From Sporosarcina sp. FSL K6-1508 (GTDB lineage Bacteria; Bacillota; Bacilli; Bacillales_A; Planococcaceae): 64,000 nucleotides of DNA. This document shows, one piece after another, positions 34,971-41,644 of this stretch (the stretch's first letter is position 1; every line of letters begins with the position of its first letter). Where the stretch lies: NCBI RefSeq assembly GCF_038007465.1, contig NZ_JBBOXF010000001.1:1361001-1425000 (forward strand), read 5' to 3'. Both the position numbers and the translations under genes were made by a program. The notes below the pieces were generated by a model. The model ran no database searches. It saw nothing but the letters and a program-made list of their open reading frames with translations, and had not been told where the DNA came from.

Positions 34971-36219
34971 AGTTTGTTATTAATTCGTATGTTTCCATGA
35001 TGAAGTCTTTGTACGGTGTATGTGGCATTAGTGAAATATTTTCAACTGCAATTTGAATAAGACGGCTTGCCTCACTGGAATTACCAATTTCCAACTGACA
35101 AAGGGCTTCGTATGCATCGTGCTCATAAAGGCTAGATAAATCAAAGGGATGATGAATATAATCCGCTATTGTTACTTTTTCTAAAAATGCAATGGCTTCT
35201 TTATATTGACCAATTCCATAAAGGGATTTCCCTTTTTCTAAATTGAGAAACGGAATGTATTCATCTGGCGTATCCTTTTTCTCCTGAAGTTTCTCTAAAA
35301 GTAAAAGTGCTTCTTTATATGACTTTTTGTATGAATTCAAATAATGGACTTCCGAGAACTCCGTGAAAAACAATGCTTCTTTGTCTTCGGCAAAATCCCC
35401 ATATTGAGCCAACTTCTTTACATAATATGTGTATTCAATTTCATCTACCTTCATCATGGCATGCGCGGCAGCCAGCCTATATAAGTGGTCGATCCGATAA
35501 AATACTTGTTGTTCTTTCGAAAATTTAAAGGCACTTGCCATTACTCGGATAGCGGCTTCTGAATCTCCAACTGCGAAGTGAAGAACTGCTTCCGTATAGT
35601 CAAAATCAAGTCGTGTTATTGGATCGATAAAAGTATTAGTTGCTTCAATTTCGGAACGTTCTTGGAGTAGAAATTCCAGAGCCACGGTATAGTTATGTTC
35701 TGTGAATTTGACCATCGCCCGGAAAATACCGATTGCGGCACGTCTCGGAATAATGTTCATTCGCTCATATATGCAGGCGGCTCTATCAGCAATTTCTTGC
35801 CACCCTTCCGCTTTTTCGTAATAAAGACAGAAGCTATACATTTCTAATAGGCGCGCAGATTCGTACCCTTGTGTTAAATTTTCAGCGTACGGTTCAATGA
35901 TTGAAATCAGTTGGGCATATTCATCGGTTAGTGCCATTAGTCCGGTATTATAGAGCTTCTCCGATTGCTCCAATATTTCCCTCAGTTCCTGCGTACTCAC
36001 TTCTTCCAATAGCTCAGTAACTTCAACGCCGAGCCTTTCCGCGATATAAGATAGGCTTTCCATCGAAGGATTCGCCTTGTTATTCTCGATAAGGCTCAGC
36101 ATGCCTTTCGTTAGCTCGTTGCCCGCCAATGCTTCCAACGTAAGTTTCTGTTGTTTTCTTATTTTCCGTATTCGCTCACCTAACGTTTCGATAAGGCGCA
36201 CCTCCGAAGTTTTCATCAT
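34969..36219 (-). CDS. XRE-family regulator with TPR-like C-terminal domain (RRNPP-like)
   Basis: A 416-aa protein. Residues 12-75 form an XRE helix-turn-helix (LGERIRKIRKQQKLTLEALA, then GMLSLIENNKANPSMESLSY). The remaining 330 residues are all-helical and look like tetratricopeptide repeats, the layout of PlcR/NprR/Rgg-type receptors that bind signal peptides. The start is odd: ATGATG lies about 10 bases after a TATAAT box, so the mRNA may be leaderless, while the only GGAGGTG lies inside the frame after codon 4 with no standard start after it. It is divergent from an MFS/S41-like pair and probably represses through two shared palindromes (inference). Confidence 0.85.
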   Translation of the reverse strand: MMKTSEVRLIETLGERIRKIRKQQKLTLEALAGNELTKGMLSLIENNKANPSMESLSYIAERLGVEVTELLEEVSTQELREILEQSEKLYNTGLMALTDEYAQLISIIEPYAENLTQGYESARLLEMYSFCLYYEKAEGWQEIADRAACIYERMNIIPRRAAIGIFRAMVKFTEHNYTVALEFLLQERSEIEATNTFIDPITRLDFDYTEAVLHFAVGDSEAAIRVMASAFKFSKEQQVFYRIDHLYRLAAAHAMMKVDEIEYTYYVKKLAQYGDFAEDKEALFFTEFSEVHYLNSYKKSYKEALLLLEKLQEKKDTPDEYIPFLNLEKGKSLYGIGQYKEAIAFLEKVTIADYIHHPFDLSSLYEHDAYEALCQLEIGNSSEASRLIQIAVENISLMPHTPYKDFIMETYELITN

Positions 36220-36222
36220 ATA

Positions 36223-36239
36223 GTTTAATTATATTAAAC
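36223..36239. promoter_or_regulatory. Operator 1, GTTTAA-N5-TTAAAC, in XRE promoter
   Basis: Perfect inverted repeat GTTTAATTATATTAAAC, extended by one further matching base on each side. It covers the TATAAT-like -10 region of the XRE gene on the reverse strand, where a bound regulator would block transcription. Same spacing and half-site as operator 2 at 36278-36294. Confidence 0.65.
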
Positions 36240-36277
36240 TTTCTCTTGTGATGGAAGTATCTATCGTGTTAATATTC

Positions 36278-36294
36278 GTTTAATGAAGTTAAAC
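36278..36294. promoter_or_regulatory. Operator 2, GTTTAA-N5-TTAAAC, upstream of MFS gene
   Basis: GTTTAATGAAGTTAAAC, the same half-sites and the same 5-bp centre as operator 1, 55 bp away. It lies 22 bases before the MFS start codon, so it would overlap the transcription start or leader of the exporter operon. Two identical sites between divergent genes point to one regulator, most simply the adjacent XRE protein. Confidence 0.6.
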
Positions 36295-36315
36295 AATTCA
36301 GACAGGGGTGTTTGT

Positions 36316-37614
36316 ATGGAAGAGGTTTTCAAGCTTAAAAAAGCAACCTATCATTTATGGACGTTCACAATCAGCAAGCTTATTTCTTCATTCGGATCGC
36401 AAGTATACGCATTCGCTATCAGTTTTTACATTTTACAACTGACAGGATCGGCAACAAGTTTTGCGACGAACCTTATTTGCAACCTTTTACCTCGGACGCT
36501 TGTTGCACCTTTTGCAGGCTATGCGGCTGATAAGTATTCAAGAAAGGCAATCGTTATTACAGCCCAAATTGCTTCAACCCTTGCAATCGGGGGGCTTCTG
36601 ATCGTTAGTCTAACTTCAGGATTATCCTTACTTGCTATCTATACGACAACCGTTGTTTTATCAATTACATCAACATTTTCGGGCGTAACGTTTAGTTCTT
36701 CCATTACTGGTCTAGTTGATGAAGAACGAATTCAAAAGGCGATGTCTTTAAATCAGATGTCCATTTCATTTGCGGCAATCGGAAGCCCGGCAGTAGGTGG
36801 TTTATTGTACGGAACAGTCTCGATGCCAGTATTTCTCATAATGTATATGATTGCTTCAGTTATTGGAGTGTTTCTCGAATCAACGATGAATTTCAAGTTA
36901 TTTGCGAAACGTAAAGAAATAGTCGATGGGGAACCGAAGGAATCGATGATGCAGAGTATGAAGGCTGGATTAGCCTATTTAAAATTACAATCAATTCTCA
37001 TGACATTGATTTGGATTGCTTTATTCATCAACTTCCTATTTGGTGCATTCCAAGTCGGCTATTCATTCATTCTTATTGAAAAGATGAAGATGGCATCGAC
37101 GCATTTCGGATTGACGGAAGGTGCATTTGCGGTGGGGATGCTGCTATTGTCAATCTATTTGACGATGCGCAAAGAAGTGAAGTATCCGTTGCTTGTCTCA
37201 AAGAGAGGCATTCTTGGAATGGGTGTCATTATGGGAAGCATAGCAATTCCCCTTTTCATACCTATGCAATATAGTTTTATGTTTGGCTTTTATTTGTTCA
37301 TCATGTTCAGCTTTGGAGCAATAATGATTATCGTTAATACGCCCTTGCAAGTAATGATGCAGAAAATGATTGACGATGATTATAAAGGGCGCGTATTTTC
37401 TATCCTTGAAACAATGTCGATGGCGCTTATGCCGCTTGGAGTAGTTATCTATGGGTTCTTATATGATCTATTCCCGGCACAATGGATCCTCATTGCATCA
37501 AGTCTACTATTGATTGGCACCGTTCTATTCTTAGCAAGACCGTCCGTCGTACGAAAAGCGCATCCGGAACTTGGGGATTCGAAAGCGTTGGAGGCGAAGA
37601 CAGTTGTTGAATAA
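36316..37614 (+). CDS. MFS transporter, probable exporter
   Basis: A 432-aa permease with about 12 hydrophobic segments. It opens with LWTFTISKLISSFGSQVYAF and has the motif-A loop APFAGYAADKYSRKA between helices 2 and 3, so it belongs to the MFS_3-like drug exporter group (enterobactin exporter type). I choose the ATG at 36316 because AGGGGTG lies 5 bases before it; upstream in-frame codons run into operator 2. It is followed 19 bp later by the S41-like gene, probably an operon, and is divergent from the XRE regulator. The substrate is unknown. Confidence 0.85.
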   Translation: MEEVFKLKKATYHLWTFTISKLISSFGSQVYAFAISFYILQLTGSATSFATNLICNLLPRTLVAPFAGYAADKYSRKAIVITAQIASTLAIGGLLIVSLTSGLSLLAIYTTTVVLSITSTFSGVTFSSSITGLVDEERIQKAMSLNQMSISFAAIGSPAVGGLLYGTVSMPVFLIMYMIASVIGVFLESTMNFKLFAKRKEIVDGEPKESMMQSMKAGLAYLKLQSILMTLIWIALFINFLFGAFQVGYSFILIEKMKMASTHFGLTEGAFAVGMLLLSIYLTMRKEVKYPLLVSKRGILGMGVIMGSIAIPLFIPMQYSFMFGFYLFIMFSFGAIMIIVNTPLQVMMQKMIDDDYKGRVFSILETMSMALMPLGVVIYGFLYDLFPAQWILIASSLLLIGTVLFLARPSVVRKAHPELGDSKALEAKTVVE

Positions 37615-37633
37615 TGAAATAAGGGGTGGGGAA

Positions 37634-38923
37634 ATGGAAAGAGTTTTCGAAGAAATCGTCCATATTATGAATAATGATTACGCGGGTTGGCAAGATAAAA
37701 AAGGGTGTGATAATCCGGAATACTTCAGCGAGAAGATAAGAGGATTACAGGATAGAAATCAGCTTTCTAAAGAAACGTTTAAGGAAATTGTTAAGGATTA
37801 TTTGATGGATTTCAACGATCATCATATTTTCTTCGCGGCGACGGATTTACAAAATAATGAAAAGCCGAAAGTCCGCGGATTTCGAGTCCGTCGTTTTGAA
37901 GAACGTCTTTATGTTACGCATGTTGACTCGGAAAATCGTTTAAAGCCCGGTATGTACTTCGTATCACTTGGAGGACATAGCATTTCTGAATTAAGGGAAC
38001 GACACCATCGATTGCTAAACGAAAACCATTCTGAACGTGAAGATTGGACTTCAATTCTGTCACTTTATGATGTTGGTGAAATTGAGAGCGACGGGAAAAT
38101 TCGGAATATCATTTCATTTGATTACTATGAAAAAGAAACCTACACGCCTACTTATTCAGTTCAGCAACTAGCAGATGGAAAAGTGGTCATTACCATGACG
38201 GACTTCGCAAATCCCGATGCCATAGCTATGGTGGTAACTGAAAATCAGGCAATCCTTGAATCGGCGGAGCAATGGATCATCGATGTACGTGTCAATTATG
38301 GGGGAAGCGATTCCAGTTATTATCCTTTACTCCCATACCTTTTGCCCGAGGAAGGCGTCGACTTGGCAGACGATGAAGAAAAGATGTTATTTAATTGCAC
38401 GGATGCAAGTGCGAATCGAATAATAGCTGAACTGGATGAAGTTCTTAAACATATTCAAGACGAGCAGGCTCAAGTGTTTTTAAAGGTTTTTAAGAAACAA
38501 TGGGAGAAGAACAAGGGGAAAGGTTTTGTTGAATTCAACTTCAGTGAAATTATATCTGACACTTTTATCAAGGGGAACGAACTTCCAAAGTCTATTGTTG
38601 TATTAACGGACGTAAGGTGTGGCAGTGCTGGTGATTCTTTTGTAGAAGTTTGCAAGAAATCTAGCAAAGTAACCATCATCGGTCGATCAACAATGGGGCT
38701 AAATGATTATGCGAACTTAGCAACAAAAAAATGGGACGAAGGATTTGAACTGATGTACCCGACATCCCGACTGTCCCGAATCGATAAAGGGCAAGGGATG
38801 ACAGGAATCGGAATTGAACCGCATCTGCATATTCCGTGGACGCCTGAACATATAGAACGTGATGTGGATATGGAGATCGCATTTACAATTTCATCTCCGA
38901 ATCGGCTTGAGATTACCAATTAG
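37634..38923 (+). CDS. S41-like peptidase domain protein, apparently cytosolic
   Basis: A 429-aa protein with no signal peptide or membrane segment. A PDZ-like segment (LYVTHVDSENRLKPGMYFVS) precedes a tail-specific protease core. The core contains an RVNYGGSDSSYYPLLPYLL block, and the nucleophile region SIVVLTDVRCGSAGDSFVEV with Ser331. The usual catalytic Lys of the CtpA type (GKG after the following strand) is replaced: here the segment reads GRSTMGLNDYAN. It may use a tricorn-like mechanism or be inactive. AAGGGGTGGGG precedes the ATG. It is the second gene of the MFS operon opposite the XRE regulator. Target proteins or peptides are unknown. Confidence 0.75.
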   Translation: MERVFEEIVHIMNNDYAGWQDKKGCDNPEYFSEKIRGLQDRNQLSKETFKEIVKDYLMDFNDHHIFFAATDLQNNEKPKVRGFRVRRFEERLYVTHVDSENRLKPGMYFVSLGGHSISELRERHHRLLNENHSEREDWTSILSLYDVGEIESDGKIRNIISFDYYEKETYTPTYSVQQLADGKVVITMTDFANPDAIAMVVTENQAILESAEQWIIDVRVNYGGSDSSYYPLLPYLLPEEGVDLADDEEKMLFNCTDASANRIIAELDEVLKHIQDEQAQVFLKVFKKQWEKNKGKGFVEFNFSEIISDTFIKGNELPKSIVVLTDVRCGSAGDSFVEVCKKSSKVTIIGRSTMGLNDYANLATKKWDEGFELMYPTSRLSRIDKGQGMTGIGIEPHLHIPWTPEHIERDVDMEIAFTISSPNRLEITN

Positions 38924-39024
38924 GTTGAGCGACAAAGATAAGGCAAACGGATAAAATTGAAGGGAATAATATTACCCTGAAGCTCATAACTTTTTTGTTG
39001 GATTTGTGCAATTGCTTTAAAGAA

Positions 39025-39060
39025 AAACCGCTGGGAGCAATGCCTCCAGCGGTTTTCTAT
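39025..39060. terminator. Bidirectional terminator between convergent genes
   Basis: AAAACCGCTGG-GAG pairs with CTCCAGCGGTTTT around a CAATGC loop. It lies between the S41-like gene and the MFS gene on the other strand. Confidence 0.82.
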
Positions 39061-40235
39061 TATTCAGCAACTGTTTCCAAATTCTTGAGCGATTTAGCAG
39101 ACTTTCTGAACGCAACGATTAGCACAACAGAAACAACTGCAAGAATTGCGGAAATGAAATACATATTGCCGGCTTGTTGCGTGAAAATCCATGTAAATAA
39201 TAATGGACCGATGATGCGCCCCATATTGTCCATGGAATAGGTCATCCCAGCGGCCGTTCCGTATTTCCCGCCAGACTCTTTTGATGTTAATGAAACGAGA
39301 ACTGTACGGGCGAGTGCGTTTCCGGCAGTGAAGACACTAAGAGCAAATCCCGCCCAGAAGAGATTGGAAGTGAAAGGAATAAGAAGAAGTCCTAGTGCGG
39401 TAACAATCTGCGCACCAATAATCCACTTCGTTTCTGTTCCATTTTTGACACGACGGACGACACCGCCTTGAATCGCTGCATCCACAAAACCACTGGCCAT
39501 GAATAAGTACCCAAGTTGAAGCGGTGTGATTTCAATTTTTGATATTTGGAACAGTTGGAACGTCGATTCAAGCCCGGCAAGAAGGAATGTCACCATGAAC
39601 GAGAACAAAAACAGGTAACGGATTCGATATTGCCATAGTGTAGCTCCTCCTTTTGGAAGGATTGCACGTTTATTTGCTTGTCCACGTCGTTCGGGTTCTT
39701 TCAAAATGATTCCCGCATACACCATCAGGAACAATGTCAGCGTACCGGACGCTAGGAAAGGCAATTGAAGACTGACATTACCGAGCACACCGCCGATTGC
39801 CGGCCCAAAAATGAAACCGAGACCAATCGACATGCCGAGCAGTCCCATATATTTATTGCGGTTTTCTTCATCCGTCATATCTGCAACGAATCCAGTAACA
39901 GCGGTGTAAAGAGCACCGGAGAAAATACCGCCGACAACGCGGGACACATACAACAATGGCAAGTTCTCAAGGAATAATGCAAATAGGAAGAAGCTAAGAC
40001 TGAAGCCGATAAGCCCTGTCAAAATAAGCTTTTTCCTCCCAGTACGGTCTGACAATGCGCCCCAAAGCGGTGCGGTGAAGAATGAGGCAAGGGCATAAAC
40101 AGTCAGTAAACCGCCGACATGAACTTCAGAAAATCCTTGCTGCAAGATGACTTCCGGAAGGATTGGAATTATAATGCCGAATCCAAGATAAACAAAAAAT
40201 TGTACGGACATAAGAAGAAGGATTGCTTTTTTCAT
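39060..40235 (-). CDS. MFS transporter, multidrug-type
   Basis: A 391-aa permease with 12 hydrophobic segments. The motif-A loop APLWGALSDRTGRKKLILTG and motif C (GLGFIFGPAIGGVLG) put it in the DHA1 drug:H+ antiporter group related to NorA and Bmr. I choose the ATG at 40235 with AAAGTGGG upstream; the frame is open 16 codons further without a ribosome site. It stands alone, between a terminator and a repeat array. The substrate is unknown. Confidence 0.88.
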   Translation of the reverse strand: MKKAILLLMSVQFFVYLGFGIIIPILPEVILQQGFSEVHVGGLLTVYALASFFTAPLWGALSDRTGRKKLILTGLIGFSLSFFLFALFLENLPLLYVSRVVGGIFSGALYTAVTGFVADMTDEENRNKYMGLLGMSIGLGFIFGPAIGGVLGNVSLQLPFLASGTLTLFLMVYAGIILKEPERRGQANKRAILPKGGATLWQYRIRYLFLFSFMVTFLLAGLESTFQLFQISKIEITPLQLGYLFMASGFVDAAIQGGVVRRVKNGTETKWIIGAQIVTALGLLLIPFTSNLFWAGFALSVFTAGNALARTVLVSLTSKESGGKYGTAAGMTYSMDNMGRIIGPLLFTWIFTQQAGNMYFISAILAVVSVVLIVAFRKSAKSLKNLETVAE

Positions 40236-40340
40236 ATTCAAACCCACTTTCTGCTGAATCAATACATTCATTTTACCTGTCATATACTAAACGCACAAAG
40301 GATAAGTGTATTTCGCAGATAGCAGGTGTTATCGGATGGT

Positions 40341-40500
40341 AAGTGTCCAACGAAATCCCTGAAGTGTCCAACCACCCTTCGGAGTGTCCACCCATTTCAG
40401 AAAAGCCTCCAACAAACGGGAGAGTGTCCAACAAAATCCCTGAAGTGTCCAACCACCCCCTCGAAGTGTCCACCCATTTCACGTAAGCCTCCAACAAAGC
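40341..40500. repeat. Duplicated 81-bp unit of about 20-bp minirepeats
   Basis: Two copies of a unit of about 81 bp. Each has four blocks at about 20-bp spacing that start AGTGTCCAAC, AGTGTCCAACC, AGTGTCCACCC and AAGCCTCCAAC. The first copy begins near 40341 and the second near 40423, differing at a few sites. Frames on both strands stay open through it by chance, but they have no ribosome site. The remaining gap to 40610 shows nothing else clear. Confidence 0.8.
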
Positions 40501-40610
40501 AAAAAAATACTACTCTCCAGGAGGATATAGTGTTTAAAAAAGAACTATAGCCAGCCGCAGTGTTGTTATTGCTAAGTAAATAATGAAATCTCATGCTGTA
40601 TATATTGAAA

Positions 40611-40753
40611 TTAAGCATCGATTTCAACGCTACTCGATTCAAGATTGACTTTCGCATGTTCAACGCCCGAAAGTTTACTGAGACTTTCTTCTACTGCTTT
40701 TACACAATGCCCGCAAATCATACCTGTAACGTTTAGTACTGTAGATTTGTCAT
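40611..40753 (-). pseudogene. copZ-like copper chaperone, frameshifted and short
   Basis: The frame VLNVTGMICGHCVKAVEESL, then KLSGVEHAKVNLESSSVEI is a clear heavy-metal-associated domain with Cys-x-x-Cys. Its only start, an ATG at 40753 with GAGGAAG upstream, is out of frame: the ATG frame hits a stop after six codons (MTNLQY). One extra A in ATGACAAATC would restore it. Even then the protein would have 47 aa rather than the usual 68, lacking the last helix and strand. I read this as a decayed copZ, though a sequencing error could explain the frameshift. It lies 13 bp after csoR, as expected in a copper operon; no copA follows. Confidence 0.7.
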
Positions 40754-40766
40754 AATTTATTCTTCC

Positions 40767-41009
40767 TCATTTTTTCATCAATTTTGTAATTATAATAAGC
40801 AGTTCATCAAGAGCTTCATCGTCGCCTCCAGCAAGTCGGTTTTTGACACAGCCTTTCAGATGACCATCGAGCAGTACTTTTACCACGCTATTAAGTGCAG
40901 ATTGAGTGACAGAAAGTTGAGTGATAATGTCGTCGCAATATACATCTTTTTCAACCATGCCTTTGATGCCTCTAATTTGCCCTTCAATTCTGTTCAACCG
41001 GTGAACCAT
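40767..41009 (-). CDS. csoR: CsoR-type copper-sensing repressor, 5' end uncertain
   Basis: The all-helical CsoR core is intact from the ATG at 41009 (80 aa). The copper ligands Cys25, His50 and Cys54 are all present (VYCDD, DGHLKGC), so it should bind Cu(I). The start is doubtful. That ATG has no ribosome site, and coding similarity (SHHPQNVKTN) continues upstream in frame without any standard start. An ATG at 41049 would give MPES-HHPQNV only if one A were removed from a run of four. So the 5' end may be frameshifted, like the neighbouring copZ. A TTGACA-N17-TGATAT promoter and a CsoR-like box lie upstream. Confidence 0.72.
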   Translation of the reverse strand: MVHRLNRIEGQIRGIKGMVEKDVYCDDIITQLSVTQSALNSVVKVLLDGHLKGCVKNRLAGGDDEALDELLIIITKLMKK

Positions 41010-41061
41010 ATTGGTTTTTACGTTCTGGGGATGATGGCTTTTCCGGCATGATTGAATTGCT

Positions 41062-41152
41062 GTCTCTACTGAAATATCATCTCAGATTAGGTCTTTTGTC
41101 AATTTGCCGCCTCTTTACGTTAAGTTAAGTTAATTATACCTAGTGAGGGTAT
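41062..41152 (-). promoter_or_regulatory. csoR promoter and CsoR-like operator
   Basis: On the reverse strand TTGACA and TGATAT are separated by 17 bases (about 41070-41102). Further upstream ATACC-N7-GGTAT at 41136-41152 is an inverted repeat of the type bound by CsoR/CstR. The operator lies about 30 bp before the -35 box. That is an unusual position for simple blocking, and it could equally serve a forward-strand promoter. Confidence 0.5.
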
Positions 41153-41351
41153 GTTGATGAAATCGATTTTTAAAATTAGAGGTATGAAACATTTACAAAA
41201 AGTCCACAATTGTAACAGAATTGAAAGATTAAAAAGTGGACAGGGGTGGTATGATTGTAGTACGAGCAAAATAGAACGACATTTACTTGTGAAAAGAAAC
41301 TTTACTTATGCGTATTCGTCTATAACTAATAGAAAGGTCGAGGTGGAATAG

Positions 41352-41492
41352 ATGGCTAAAGAAGTTGATTTGAAAAAGATCATCTCCAACTTGGCGAAGT
41401 TGGGTGTTTCGGCTACGATGACGAAATCCCGTCTGGAAATGCTGAAAGCCCTTGCGCCACCTGCACAAGACCCGCAAATTCAATCTCAATAA
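41352..41492 (+). CDS. Small conserved-type protein (46 aa), possibly Lmo0850 family
   Basis: MAKEVDLKKIISNLAKLGVS then ATMTKSRLEMLKALAPPAQD: a 46-aa, basic, helical protein without a membrane segment. GAGGTGG lies 5-6 bases before the ATG and a strong terminator starts 16 bases after the stop, so this is a real small gene. It reminds me of the Lmo0850 family of short Firmicute proteins, but I cannot verify that. Function unknown. Confidence 0.75.
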   Translation: MAKEVDLKKIISNLAKLGVSATMTKSRLEMLKALAPPAQDPQIQSQ

Positions 41493-41507
41493 TGAAAGTG
41501 ATCTTAT

Positions 41508-41553
41508 CTAAAAAAAGCTTCGACGGGTTTTACCGTCGAAGCTTTTTTCTTTA
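41508..41553 (+). terminator. Terminator of the 46-aa gene
   Basis: AAAAAAGCTTCGACGG pairs perfectly with CCGTCGAAGCTTTTTT around a 6-base loop. Confidence 0.9.
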
Positions 41554-41555
41554 AA

Positions 41556-41644
41556 AGATAAGAAAGTACAAGTTTTTCAACCTAAAGCAATGTCTAGCTC
41601 CAGCGCCCAGCCCCTCGGGTCTACCAAGGCGCTTGCGCTTTTCT
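41556..41644 (+). repeat. Interspersed hairpin element, short form
   Basis: AGATAAGAAAGTACAAGTTT, then TGTCTAGCTCCAGCGCCCAG, CCCCTCGGGTCTACCAAGGC and GCTTGCGCTTTTC. It matches both ends of the long copy at 31.3 kb but lacks the central module completely, so CCCCTCGG joins directly to GGTCTACC. The two ends (AGCTCCAGCGCC and GGCGCTTGCGCTTT) can pair. Its right end touches the stop codon of the first FtsW/RodA gene. Confidence 0.85.

Noticed and set aside
40326..40550. Forward 74-aa and reverse 74-88-aa frames over the 40.3-40.5 kb repeat
   Set aside because: They follow the duplicated 81-bp unit, have no ribosome site and no plausible composition.
41151..41351. 66-aa frame before the 46-aa gene
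   Set aside because: It lacks a ribosome site, overlaps the CsoR-like operator, and its composition is not protein-like; the 46-aa gene after it has much better signals.
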